A stretch of DNA of 64,000 nt from contig MKRJ01000014.1 in the NCBI GenBank assembly GCA_001896885.1, positions 1-64,000 on the forward strand, read 5' to 3'. Shown in pieces: positions 33,764 to 44,980 of the stretch (the stretch's first letter is position 1; every line of letters begins with the position of its first letter). The position numbers and the translations under genes were made by a program. Under the pieces are notes generated by a model. The model was not told the DNA's origin, made no database searches, and saw only the letters and a program-made list of their open reading frames with translations. Origin of the DNA: Rhizobiales bacterium 65-79. GTDB lineage: Bacteria > Pseudomonadota > Alphaproteobacteria > Rhizobiales > Rhizobiaceae.

Positions 33764-35086
33764 GCAAGCGCTTCGCCTTCTGTCAACGATCCGGATCGCG
33801 GTTTCTGCCGCGATTGCCTGACCACGCAGCGGGAATCGTCGCGGCGCTGCGAGGTCTGCGGCAGCCCCCGCCTCGTCGGCCATCCGGAACTCTATCGGCT
33901 CAGCCTGGCGCATATCGACTGCGACGCGTTCTACGCGGCGGTCGAGAAGCGCGACAATCCGGGGCTGAAGGACAAGCCGGTCATCATCGGCGGTGGCAAG
34001 CGCGGCGTCGTCTCGACAGCCTGCTACATCGCCCGCATCCATGGCGTGCGCTCGGCGATGCCGATGTTCAAGGCGCTCGAAGCCTGCCCGCAGGCAACCG
34101 TCATCAAGCCGGACATGGAAAAATACGTCCGCGTCGGGCGGGAGGTGCGCGCCATGATGAACGAGCTCACCCCCCTGGTCGAACCGCTGTCGATCGACGA
34201 GGCGTTTCTCGACCTCGCCGGCACGGAAAAGCTGCACGGCATGCCGCCGGCGCTGGTGCTCGGGCGATTCGCGCTCAGGGTCGAGAAGGAAATCGGCATC
34301 ACCGTTTCCGTCGGCCTCTCCTATTGCAAGTTCCTGGCCAAGGTTGCGTCGGATTTCCGCAAGCCGCGCGGCTTCGCCGTGATCGGCGAAGCCGAAGCGC
34401 TTGATTTCCTGGCAGGCCAGCCGGTGACGCTGATCTGGGGCGTAGGCAAGGCCTTCGCCGCGACATTGGAAAAGGACGGCATCCGCAGCATAGGCCAGCT
34501 CCAGCTCATGGAGCGCGGCGATCTGATGAAACGTTACGGCACGATGGGCGACCGGCTCTATCATCTGTCGCGCGGACATGACGAACGCCGGGTCAAGGCC
34601 GACCGCGAGACCAAGAGTGTTTCGGCCGAAACGACCTTCGATACGGACCTCGCCTCGCTGGCCGACCTCGTGCCCATCCTGCGGGGACTTTCCGAGCGTG
34701 TTTCGGCCCGACTGAAGAAGGCCGGCATCGCCGGACGCACCGTGGTGCTCAAGCTGAAGTCGCAGGATTTCCACATCCGCACGCGCAACCGCCGCCTCGG
34801 CGATCCGACCCGGCTGGCAGACCGCATCTTCCAGACCGGCCTCGATCTCCTGAAGAAAGAGGCGGACGGGACGCGCTACAGGCTGATCGGGATCGGCGTC
34901 ACCGACCTCACGGACTTGGAAAAGGCCGATCCGCCGGATCTCGTGGATGTGCTGGCAAGGAAACGCGCAATGGCTGAAGGCGCGATCGACCTTCTCCGCG
35001 ACAGGTTCGGAAAGACGGCCGTCGAAACGGGCTATACCTTCGGCAAGTATCGCCCGCGGCGAAACGATCCAGAAACCGAGCAATAG
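33758..35086 (+). CDS. dinB: DNA polymerase IV with N-terminal zinc ribbon
   Basis: The 442-residue Y-family polymerase has the catalytic palm motifs [12 protein letters not shown] and [10 protein letters not shown], the finger motif and a little-finger domain in the C-terminal third. The first 40 residues hold a C-x-x-C/C-x-x-C zinc ribbon (FCRDC, CEVCG), found in a rhizobial DinB subgroup but not in E. coli. No ribosome site precedes the ATG, so the mRNA may be leaderless. The overlapping LexA box predicts SOS induction and error-prone bypass synthesis. Confidence 0.92.
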   Translation: MFASASPSVNDPDRGFCRDCLTTQRESSRRCEVCGSPRLVGHPELYRLSLAHIDCDAFYAAVEKRDNPGLKDKPVIIGGGKRGVVSTACYIARIHGVRSAMPMFKALEACPQATVIKPDMEKYVRVGREVRAMMNELTPLVEPLSIDEAFLDLAGTEKLHGMPPALVLGRFALRVEKEIGITVSVGLSYCKFLAKVASDFRKPRGFAVIGEAEALDFLAGQPVTLIWGVGKAFAATLEKDGIRSIGQLQLMERGDLMKRYGTMGDRLYHLSRGHDERRVKADRETKSVSAETTFDTDLASLADLVPILRGLSERVSARLKKAGIAGRTVVLKLKSQDFHIRTRNRRLGDPTRLADRIFQTGLDLLKKEADGTRYRLIGIGVTDLTDLEKADPPDLVDVLARKRAMAEGAIDLLRDRFGKTAVETGYTFGKYRPRRNDPETEQ

Positions 35087-35114
35087 AGCAAAGCGCCGGG
35101 TCCCGGCCGCAAAC

Positions 35115-35678
35115 TCAATCGTCGAGATCGCCGGGTTCGGGTGCCTGGCCCTTGCCGCCGATGGTATCACCCGCCTTCGGACCTTGCGGCTTCACGGGCG
35201 GTGGATTCTTCTTCGCCTCGGCGGCCGCTTTCGCGGCCTCTTCGGCAGCCTTGTCGCCCTTCGGGATGGGCACGCTCGACGTCTGCTTGCAGGCCTTCAG
35301 CCAGACGTCATAGATCGGGTGTTCGACGGCGTTGAGCCCCGGGCTCTCCGCGAACATCCAGCCGGTGAAGATGCGCCTGATCTTGCGGTCGAGCGTGATC
35401 TCGTCGACCTCGACGAAGGAATCCGTCTTCGGCTCCTCGGTATCGGGCGCCGAGTAGCAGACGCGCGGCGTCACCTGCAGCGCGCCGAACTGCACGGTCT
35501 CGCCGACATAGGCATCGAATGTGATGATGCGCCCGGTGATCTTGTCGATCCCGGCGAACTCGGCCACCGGGTTCTTGATTCGCTCGGCGTGCGCCGTGCC
35601 CGCCAGTCCGAGCGCCAGGAGCGCGACGGCGCCCTTCGCCGCGAACGAAATCCACCGATGCCACGTATTATTTGTCAT
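35115..35678 (-). CDS. DUF2155 exported protein
   Basis: The 187-residue protein has a signal peptide (AVALLALGLAGTAHA) and the DUF2155 core: FAGIDKITGRIITFD, TPRVCYSAPD, FTGWMFAESPGLNAVEHPIYDVWLKAC. The C-terminal 40 residues are Lys/Glu/Ala/Pro-rich and low in complexity. It usually sits beside the NDUFA12 gene, as here, but its role is unknown. The ATG at 35678 replaces a TTG further up. Confidence 0.82.
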   Translation of the reverse strand: MTNNTWHRWISFAAKGAVALLALGLAGTAHAERIKNPVAEFAGIDKITGRIITFDAYVGETVQFGALQVTPRVCYSAPDTEEPKTDSFVEVDEITLDRKIRRIFTGWMFAESPGLNAVEHPIYDVWLKACKQTSSVPIPKGDKAAEEAAKAAAEAKKNPPPVKPQGPKAGDTIGGKGQAPEPGDLDD

Positions 35679-35805
35679 GAACAGTCGGAATTTGCCCACG
35701 GCGCCCAATCCGGTGTCCGCGCCGCCGCTTCGCGGACGGTTTCCGGGTAACCCGCAATTGTGGCGAGAAAATACCGGGCGATCGCAACGGGCAAGCCAAA
35801 CCGCT

Positions 35806-36204
35806 TCAGCCGCCGGGCGTCCAGGCGTCGTAATCGCCGTCGACGCGCGGACGGTGGCGATTGCCGAGCACGGACCCTGGCGGGCGATAGGCGGCCGGCG
35901 TGCCGGTCAGGTTCTGCTGATGAGGCTTCTGCCACTCGCGCGGCTTGTAGTTCTCTTCCGATGGCGGCGTGTCCACCTTGTGATGCATCCAGCCGTGCCA
36001 GCCGGGCGGAATCTTCGAAGCCTCCGAATAGCCGCGATAGATGACCCAGCGCCGCGTGCGGCCTTCCGAATCGGTTCCGCCCTCGTAGTAGACATTGCCC
36101 TCGGCATCCTCGCCGACACGCTTGCCGACGCGCCAGGTATGAAGGCGCGTGCCGAGCGTCTGCCCGTTCCACCAGGTAAAAAACTGCGTCAGGAATTCCT
36201 TCAT
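35806..36204 (-). CDS. NADH:ubiquinone oxidoreductase accessory subunit NDUFA12
   Basis: The 132-residue protein matches the NDUFA12/B17.2 family with GRTRRWVIYRG and PPGWHGWMHHKVD, and an early WWNGQTLGT. It is an accessory subunit of bacterial and mitochondrial complex I located near the Q-module. The ATG giving MKEFLTQFF is chosen. The gene precedes the DUF2155 gene on the same strand. Confidence 0.9.
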   Translation of the reverse strand: MKEFLTQFFTWWNGQTLGTRLHTWRVGKRVGEDAEGNVYYEGGTDSEGRTRRWVIYRGYSEASKIPPGWHGWMHHKVDTPPSEENYKPREWQKPHQQNLTGTPAAYRPPGSVLGNRHRPRVDGDYDAWTPGG

Positions 36205-36271
36205 GGGCGACCTCGGTGCATGTCGCGTTATGGCCTTCGCCCTTGCCGAACGCAAGAGGCTCCGCGCGAGC

Positions 36272-36784
36272 TTAGTTCGCGTCCGCCGCGACCTTCATCG
36301 AGACGATCTTGTCCGGATCCTGCACGGGTTCGCCGCGCTTGATCTTATCGACATTCTCCATTCCTTCGATCACCTGTCCCCAGACCGAATATTGGCGGTT
36401 GAGGAAGCTGGCGTCGTCGAAGCAGATGAAGAACTGCGAGTTGGCCGAATTCGGGTTCTGCGCGCGCGCCATGGAACAGGTGCCACGCCCATGGTTCATG
36501 TTGGAGAACTCGGCCTTCAGATCCGGCTTGTCCGATCCGCCCATGCCGGCGCGGCCGGTATTGAAGGAAGACGAGCCGCTCTTGCCGTATTGCACGTCGC
36601 CGGTCTGCGCCATGAAGCCGTCGATGACGCGGTGGAAGACGACGCCGTCATAGGCCCCTTCGCGCGCCAGTTCCTTGATGCGCGCGACGTGACCGGGCGC
36701 GAGGTCCGGAAAGAGCTCGATCACCACTTTGCCCTTGGTCGTCTCCATCAGGAGGGTGTTCTCGGGATCCTTGATTTCAGCCAT
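36272..36784 (-). CDS. ppiB: Cyclophilin-type peptidyl-prolyl isomerase, cytoplasmic
   Basis: The 170-residue cyclophilin has FHRVIDGFMAQTGDV, SMARAQNPNSANSQFFIC and FGQVIEGM-like VWGQVIEGMENVDKI. No signal peptide is present, so it acts in the cytoplasm. It is the second of two tandem cyclophilin genes, separated by 20 bp. The pair is about half identical over the core, consistent with duplication. Confidence 0.93.
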   Translation of the reverse strand: MAEIKDPENTLLMETTKGKVVIELFPDLAPGHVARIKELAREGAYDGVVFHRVIDGFMAQTGDVQYGKSGSSSFNTGRAGMGGSDKPDLKAEFSNMNHGRGTCSMARAQNPNSANSQFFICFDDASFLNRQYSVWGQVIEGMENVDKIKRGEPVQDPDKIVSMKVAADAN

Positions 36785-36804
36785 CGGGGCTTCCTTTCGT
36801 TTTC

Positions 36805-37395
36805 CTATTTCGCCGCGTCGGAAGCGATGCGGACCTTGATCATGCTGTCGGGTTTATCGACAGCGCCGTTCTGGGCGGGATCGCCCTTCTTGATCCTGTC
36901 GACGAACTCCATGCCGCTTTCGACATTGCCGACCACGGTGTAATCGCCCTCGAGCGAAGGAGCCGGCGCGAACATGATGAAGAATTGCGAATTGGCGGAG
37001 TTCGGATCCTGGGCGCGCGCCATGCCGACGGTGCCGCGTACATAGGGCGCCTTCGAGAATTCGGCCGGCAGGTCGGGCAGGTCGGAGCCGCCGGTGCCAA
37101 CCAGTTCGGCATTGAATCCCTTCTTCACATTGCCGTACTTGACGTCGCCCGTCTGCGCCATGAAGCCAGCTATGACCCTGTGGAAGGCGACATGGTCGTA
37201 GGCGCCCGAACGACCGAGCTTCTTGATCTGCGCCACATGCTTCGGCGCGAGGTCGGGCCTGAGCGCGATCGTCACCTCGCCGTCCTTCAGCGTGATGATC
37301 ATGGTATTGTCCGGATCCGCCGCCAAGGCAGGGGCTGTCAGGGCGATAGCGCCGATCAACGCGGTGGCGAACAGGGCGCGCCGGGAAAGCTGCAT
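36805..37395 (-). CDS. ppiA: Cyclophilin-type peptidyl-prolyl isomerase, exported
   Basis: The 196-residue cyclophilin has an N-terminal signal peptide (FATALIGAIALTAPALA) and the core motifs FHRVIAGFMAQTGDV and GMARAQDPNSANSQFFIM. It folds proteins in the periplasm. CAGGAGA precedes the ATG. It leads the tandem pair, downstream of coaD on the same strand. Confidence 0.93.
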   Translation of the reverse strand: MQLSRRALFATALIGAIALTAPALAADPDNTMIITLKDGEVTIALRPDLAPKHVAQIKKLGRSGAYDHVAFHRVIAGFMAQTGDVKYGNVKKGFNAELVGTGGSDLPDLPAEFSKAPYVRGTVGMARAQDPNSANSQFFIMFAPAPSLEGDYTVVGNVESGMEFVDRIKKGDPAQNGAVDKPDSMIKVRIASDAAK

Positions 37396-37444
37396 GTATT
37401 TCTCCTGAAGAGGCTGATGATCGGTCCGGATCGCGGCAGCCGCG

Positions 37445-37951
37445 TTACCGGGTGGATGCGAATTTCTCTTTGATCGCGGCGGCGACCGGCACCGGCACGA
37501 AAGGTCGGATGTCTCCGCCCATCGAGGCGATCTGGCGCACCAATGTGGCGGTAATGGTTCTGACCGAGGGGCTTGCCGGCAGGAAAACGGTCTGGAGTTC
37601 CGGCGCCATCGTCTCGTTCATGCCGGCCATCTGCATTTCGTAATCGAGGTCGGTGCCATCGCGCAGGCCGCGGATCATGATCGAGGCGCCGTGCTCGCGG
37701 CTGGCTTCGATCATGAGTCCGTCGAAGGCCACGACCTTGATCCGCTTGCTCTGTTCGCCGAGTTCGGATTCCGCGGAGGATTCGATGAGCTGGACACGCT
37801 CCTCGAAGGAGAAAAGCGGCGCCTTGCCGGGATGCAGGCCGATCGCCACGATGACCTCGTCCGCGACCGCAAGGGACGCCTTGAGGACGTCCAGGTGACC
37901 GTTGGTCGGCGGATCGAACGATCCGCCATATATGGCAATGCGCGCGCTCAT
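37445..37951 (-). CDS. coaD: Phosphopantetheine adenylyltransferase
   Basis: The 168-residue enzyme has the nucleotidyltransferase motif [15 protein letters not shown] (T/H-x-G-H), [13 protein letters not shown] and [16 protein letters not shown]. It adenylylates 4'-phosphopantetheine in coenzyme A synthesis. It lies between gyrA-side genes and the cyclophilins, the usual rhizobial order. The ATG giving [10 protein letters not shown] is used. Confidence 0.95.
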   Translation of the reverse strand: MSARIAIYGGSFDPPTNGHLDVLKASLAVADEVIVAIGLHPGKAPLFSFEERVQLIESSAESELGEQSKRIKVVAFDGLMIEASREHGASIMIRGLRDGTDLDYEMQMAGMNETMAPELQTVFLPASPSVRTITATLVRQIASMGGDIRPFVPVPVAAAIKEKFASTR

Positions 37952-38030
37952 CGCGCCGCTTCTATCCGGCCTGCGGGGCAAAGGCAATTTCCGATCTCCG
38001 GAGGCGGATTGCCGGCGACCCGCGCCCCAT

Positions 38031-38645
38031 TCAGCGGCGCGCCAGGGCCAGCCACACGCCGCCGCCGATCAGGCAGCTTCCGGCGACCCGCTCGGCGATG
38101 CGGACACGGCCACGCGAAAGCCAGTTTCCGGCGCTGCCGGCGGCGATCGCGTAGAGCCCGTCGAAGACAGTGGCGACCGCCATGAAGACGACGCCATAGA
38201 GCACGGTCTGGATCGCCGCGTTCCCGGCGGGATCGATGAACTGCGGAATAAAGGCGCCGAAGAAGAAAAGCGCCTTCGGGTTCGACCAGATCACGAGAAA
38301 GCCCTGCAGCGCGAAGGAACGCGGCTTCCTGGCTCCCGATTCGATCTTTCCGAGATTGCCGTCGGACCGCCACAGCTTGATGCCGAGCCAGATCAGGTAG
38401 GCAGCGCCGGCAAGCCGCAATATGTCGAACACATCGCCCAGCCCGGCGACGATCGCCGAGAGCCCGAGCGCCAGCACGGCGATCATCGTGATGAGGCCGA
38501 TCTGCGTGCCCAGTACGTTGAGAAGGCCCGCCCGCGTCCCGTATTTCATGGAGTTGGCGATCACGACCGTCACGGTCGGGCCCGGCACGATGATGATCAC
38601 GAAACACGCCAGCGCATAGGAAAGCAGCGTCGTCAATTCCGGCAC
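38031..38645 (-). CDS. LysE/RhtB family amino acid exporter
   Basis: The 204-residue membrane protein has six predicted helices and the conserved [12 protein letters not shown] near the N-terminus with GLTSG-like [15 protein letters not shown]. Family members export basic amino acids, homoserine or threonine. The start is GTG with GGAGG six bases ahead. The direction is away from the CBS gene. Confidence 0.88.
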   Translation of the reverse strand: MPELTTLLSYALACFVIIIVPGPTVTVVIANSMKYGTRAGLLNVLGTQIGLITMIAVLALGLSAIVAGLGDVFDILRLAGAAYLIWLGIKLWRSDGNLGKIESGARKPRSFALQGFLVIWSNPKALFFFGAFIPQFIDPAGNAAIQTVLYGVVFMAVATVFDGLYAIAAGSAGNWLSRGRVRIAERVAGSCLIGGGVWLALARR

Positions 38646-38818
38646 GGGAACCTCCAGGGCGGGAAAGCCGGATCAATGCACGGCTCTCGGAGGTACGCAA
38701 GCAATCCACCTGCAATCACCGCGATTGATTGCTATATTGTGGATGTATCGCCGCATGACGGCTCCGACATTGCACCAGCGGCCGGATTGCTGCGCATACG
38801 CAAGAAAGGAGCCTATTC

Positions 38819-39256
38819 ATGCGTGTATCTGACATTCTCGCGGCGAAAAAAGGGGAAAAGGTCCACACCGTGCGCCCCCACGAGAGCATCGAAAATCTCG
38901 TGCAGCGATTGCGGCTGGAGCGGATCGGGGCGCTTGTCGTCAGCGAGTCGGGATACACGGTGGACGGGATCATTTCCGAGCGCGACGTGGCGCACGGCCT
39001 CGCCGAGCACGGTGCGGATATCCTCAACCGGACGGTCCGCGAACTGATGACGGGGGCGGTGATCACCTGCCCGCCCGAAGAGAGCCTGGCGCATGTCGCC
39101 AAGCTGATGACGCACCGGCGCATCCGGCACGTGCCGATCGTCGACGGCAAGAGGCTGATCGGCATCGTCAGCATCGGGGACGTGGTCCGCTACCGGCTGG
39201 ACGAGCTGGAACTGGAGCAGAATGTGCTGCGCGACTACGCCGTCGCCCGCTCCTGA
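38819..39256 (+). CDS. Two-CBS-domain protein
   Basis: The 145-residue protein consists of a Bateman pair: first CBS about 8-66 (VRPHESIENLVQRL, GIISERDVAHGL), second 72-132 (TCPPEESLAHVAKLM, RHVPIVDGKRLIGIVSIGDVV). Such proteins bind adenine nucleotides and regulate partner enzymes. AAAGGAG precedes the ATG. It is followed by an inverted repeat. Confidence 0.88.
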   Translation: MRVSDILAAKKGEKVHTVRPHESIENLVQRLRLERIGALVVSESGYTVDGIISERDVAHGLAEHGADILNRTVRELMTGAVITCPPEESLAHVAKLMTHRRIRHVPIVDGKRLIGIVSIGDVVRYRLDELELEQNVLRDYAVARS

Positions 39257-39268
39257 CCCCGCATTGCG

Positions 39269-39292
39269 CCGGTGTGGCCGAGGCCACACCGG
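39269..39292 (+). terminator. Inverted repeat after the CBS gene
   Basis: CCGGTGTGGCC at 39269-39279 is the exact complement of 39282-39292, with GA between. It lies 13 bases past the stop. The T-run is weak, so termination strength is uncertain. Confidence 0.55.
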
Positions 39293-39468
39293 TTCATTCA
39301 AATAAATGTGTGGGCCGCCACGGTAAGCGGCGATCTTGTATTCCGCCTTCATGAACCACAGATGAATGGCGATGCCAGCAACGCTTCAGGGACGATGAGG
39401 CAAGCTTCCTCATCCTCGATGAAACCAAATCGGGCCCTGCCCGTTGTTGAGGCAAGGAGTACACGATC

Positions 39469-39603
39469 ATGATGATTATCATGCTTGCCGCGGCCATGAC
39501 CTTGGCCATGCTTATCGCCACCGCTTTCGGGCTCCACCAGGAAGCGGAAAAGGTTCGTCTGGACCAGCGTAACAAGTCGCTGAACCGGTATATTATGAAG
39601 TAA
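39469..39603 (+). CDS. Small membrane protein of 44 residues
   Basis: AAGGAG sits 9 bases before the ATG. The product starts MMIIMLAAAMTLAMLIATAF, one hydrophobic helix, followed by a charged tail (LHQEAEKVRLDQRNK) and ends NRYIMK. It has the look of a single-pass membrane peptide with its C-terminus in the cytoplasm. A 7-bp inverted repeat (GATGAGG-N7-CCTCATC, 39394-39414) lies upstream and a terminator immediately follows, so it has its own transcription unit. No family is recognised. Confidence 0.7.
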   Translation: MMIIMLAAAMTLAMLIATAFGLHQEAEKVRLDQRNKSLNRYIMK

Positions 39604-39690
39604 TCTGCCGGCCCTGCTTTTGCGTCCAGTCCGTGTTACCCGGACCATGTGACGAAGTACCGAGTTTCATGAAACGGCGTGCCGAAAGCT

Positions 39691-42444
<2,754 letters not shown>

Positions 42445-42783
42445 AACGGATCACGATGCTGGTTGGGAATCACTGACTTCTTATATAGGAAACCTGCCGC
42501 GGACTCCAATGGCGACCGTCTCTTTTCGGGTGCATTTTCCGACGTGATTTCAAATAGATAAGCGGCATCGCGTCGGAGATGTGAAAACGGCGTTTCCAAT
42601 CAGGCGGCCGGCAAGGGAAATCCGCTCGAATCAACTCTTTCGCAGCCGTTCGAGACCGTGATCCGACGGACGCTGGCGTTTCGGCGGAGAGAGGGGTAAT
42701 GCCGTTCCCCGGAACGGCCGATATTGCCTGCCGGAAGCCGACTTTCTGTTCGGTGTCGGCCAGCCGGTCGAGAGGAGACGGAC
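42445..42783. other. Divergent region between gyrA and VOC gene
   Basis: No gene was recognised. It holds A/T-rich segments near 42480 and 42545-42600 that could carry the gyrA promoter. A palindrome GCCGTTCC-CC-GGAACGGC is at 42701-42718. The VOC ribosome site GAGAGGAG is at its right end. Confidence 0.45.
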
Positions 42784-43194
42784 ATGTTCGACCATATCTC
42801 GATCGGCGTGCGCGACGTCGCTCGCTCGAAGCGCTTCTATGATGCCGCGTTGGGGCCGCTTGGCTACCGGCTGCTCAGCGAAGGCCAGGACTCGCTCGGC
42901 TATGGGATCGGCAAGGTGACGCTGTGGCTGCTGCAGACGGACAGGCCCGTGCCGGCCGATCCGCGATCGGGGCTTCACTTCGCCTTCCGCGCGCCGGATA
43001 TCCGCAGCGTCGGCGAATTCTACATCGCCGCGCTGGAGACGGGCGGCACCGACAATGGCGCGCCGGGAGAACGGCTCGAATATTCGCCGGGCTATTACGC
43101 GGCCTACGTGCTCGACCCGGACGGCTACCGGCTGGAGGCCTATCATGCCGAAGACGAGCAGCCCGACCGCCCCGCGCATGACGGGAACGACTAG
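42784..43194 (+). CDS. VOC (glyoxalase/dioxygenase) family protein
   Basis: The 136-residue protein has the beta-alpha-beta fold with FDHISIGVRDVARS at the start (metal His), LHFAFRAPD and a terminal AYVLDPDGYRLEAY with a possible metal Glu. It resembles the second VOC protein in this window, with DNGAPGER/DNGAPGVR in both. The ATG is preceded by GAGAGGAG. Substrate unknown. Confidence 0.87.
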   Translation: MFDHISIGVRDVARSKRFYDAALGPLGYRLLSEGQDSLGYGIGKVTLWLLQTDRPVPADPRSGLHFAFRAPDIRSVGEFYIAALETGGTDNGAPGERLEYSPGYYAAYVLDPDGYRLEAYHAEDEQPDRPAHDGND

Positions 43195-43273
43195 GAGAAC
43201 CCGATCTCCCGAGCCCACGCCTTCCTCGCGGCCGCCTCATGGGCTATGACGATCAAGCTGGAGGGGGCAGGCC

Positions 43274-43903
43274 ATGCCGAACTACGACAGCCTGTTCAAT
43301 GCCTTCGTCACCATCCTGGTGACGATAGACCCGCCGGGGCTGGCGCCGCTTTTCCTGGCGCTCACCGCGGGCATGGATCGGTCGCAACGCGGCCAGGTGG
43401 CGATCCGCGCCAGCATCATCGCCTTCGCCGTGCTGGTGCTTTTCGCGCTGGCCGGCACCGCGATCCTGTCCGTCTTCGGCATCACGCTGCCGGCGTTCCG
43501 GGTGGCGGGCGGGCTGCTCCTCTTCTTCATCTCCTTCGAGATGATCTTCGAGCAGCGACAGGACCGGAAGGAGAAGAGCGCGGCAGTGGCCATCACCAAG
43601 GACATGATCCACAACATCGCCGCCTTCCCGCTGGCCATTCCGCTTATAGCCGGCCCCGGCGCGATCTCGGCGACGGTCCTGCTTTCCGGCAGCTTCCGCG
43701 GCTGGCCGGCGCAGCTCGCCCTCGTGGCGATCATCCTTTTCTGCCTCTGCATCGCCTGGCTGGTCTTCATCCTCGCCGAGCGTATCGATCGTTTCCTCGG
43801 CCAGACCGGCCGCTCCATCCTGACGCGGCTCCTGGGCGTGATCCTGGCGGCGCTCGCCGTGCAGTTCGTCGCCGACGGCATCAAGGCGTTGATCGCCGCA
43901 TAG
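43274..43903 (+). CDS. MarC family membrane protein
   Basis: The 209-residue membrane protein has six predicted helices with the MarC signature DPPGLAPLFLALTAG and FPLAIPLIAGPGAISA. The mar-locus antibiotic link was refuted in E. coli, and function is unknown. AGGGGGCAGGCC precedes the ATG. Confidence 0.9.
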   Translation: MPNYDSLFNAFVTILVTIDPPGLAPLFLALTAGMDRSQRGQVAIRASIIAFAVLVLFALAGTAILSVFGITLPAFRVAGGLLLFFISFEMIFEQRQDRKEKSAAVAITKDMIHNIAAFPLAIPLIAGPGAISATVLLSGSFRGWPAQLALVAIILFCLCIAWLVFILAERIDRFLGQTGRSILTRLLGVILAALAVQFVADGIKALIAA

Positions 43904-43983
43904 CGATCGGGCGCGACCCTGTCGCCCTTGTCGCCCTTGTCCATATAAGGACCGGACAGGCCAGCACCGAGGGGTACGTTTGA

Positions 43984-44964
43984 ATGGCAAGCACCCGCCA
44001 AGACGCCGGCGGCAATCGCTTCACCGTGATCGCCGCCATTGCGGCCAACGGCGCGATCGCCGTCGTGAAGTTCATCGCCGCCTTCTTCACGGGCTCCTCC
44101 AGCATGCTCTCGGAGGGAATCCATTCGCTGATCGACACGGCGAACGAGGCGCTGCTTCTGCTGGGCATCAGCCGTTCGAGCCGTCCACCGGACAAGCGCC
44201 ATCCGTTCGGCTACGGCATCGAACTCTATTTCTGGTCCTTTGTCGTCGCCATGCTGATCTTCGCGCTCGGCGCCGGTGTCTCGATCTATGAGGGCATATT
44301 GGCGCTCGGAGCACGCCATGAGGTCGATTATCCCATGGTGGCTTTCGTGGTGCTCGCCGCCGCCTTCGTCTTCGAAGGCATGTCCTGGACGGTGGCGTAC
44401 CGTGAATTCAACACCACGCGCGGCGACCGCGGCTTCTTTGCGCATTTCCGCGCGCACAAGGATCCCGCCGTCTTCATCGTGCTGATGGAGGATAGCGCCG
44501 CATGCATCGGCGTGCTGATCGCGGCGGCGAGCCTCGCGCTCAGCCTCTGGACCGGCGACACCCGCTACGACGCGGCGGGCTCGATCGCGATCGGCGTGGT
44601 GCTCGGCATCACCGCCTATCTCCTTGCGCATGAGACCAAGGGTCTGCTGATCGGCGAGGCCGCGAATCCCGAGCTATCGGCCGCCATCCGCCAGATGCTC
44701 CAGGATCACCCGGATGTGGACTCGGTCAACGAACTGCGCACCGTCCACCTCGGTCCGCACGAGATCCTTGTCGTCGTCAGCGTCGACTTCCGCAACGACA
44801 TTTCCGCCGAGCAGGTCGAGACCACCGTGTCCGACCTCGAACGGGAAATCCGCAACCGGTTCGCGGACGTTCGGCGCGTCTATATTGAGGCGCAGAGCCG
44901 CGAGGACCATCTGGCGCTCGCCGAACGGACAATGGCGCCCGGGAGCGCGCCGGACGGGGTTTAG
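43984..44964 (+). CDS. Cation diffusion facilitator (CDF) family transporter
   Basis: The 326-residue protein has about six membrane helices and a C-terminal cytoplasmic domain (HPDVDSVNELRTVHLGP). Metal-binding residues appear as H and D in EGIHSLIDT, while the second half-site reads MEDSAACIG, with E-D instead of the usual H-x-x-x-D of zinc transporters. This may shift metal preference toward manganese, iron or another ion. Lone gene convergent with valS. Confidence 0.88.
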   Translation: MASTRQDAGGNRFTVIAAIAANGAIAVVKFIAAFFTGSSSMLSEGIHSLIDTANEALLLLGISRSSRPPDKRHPFGYGIELYFWSFVVAMLIFALGAGVSIYEGILALGARHEVDYPMVAFVVLAAAFVFEGMSWTVAYREFNTTRGDRGFFAHFRAHKDPAVFIVLMEDSAACIGVLIAAASLALSLWTGDTRYDAAGSIAIGVVLGITAYLLAHETKGLLIGEAANPELSAAIRQMLQDHPDVDSVNELRTVHLGPHEILVVVSVDFRNDISAEQVETTVSDLEREIRNRFADVRRVYIEAQSREDHLALAERTMAPGSAPDGV

Positions 44965-44980
44965 TGGCAGACCTCCCCGG

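Noticed and set aside
39432..39445. GAAAC-N16-CGTT possible EcfG promoter before the 44-residue protein
   Set aside because: The -35 has a mismatch inside the core and the predicted start leaves little room before the ribosome site.
42701..42718. Palindrome GCCGTTCC-CC-GGAACGGC as a stress promoter pair
   Set aside because: GGAAC is present but no CGTT lies 16-17 bases away on either strand.
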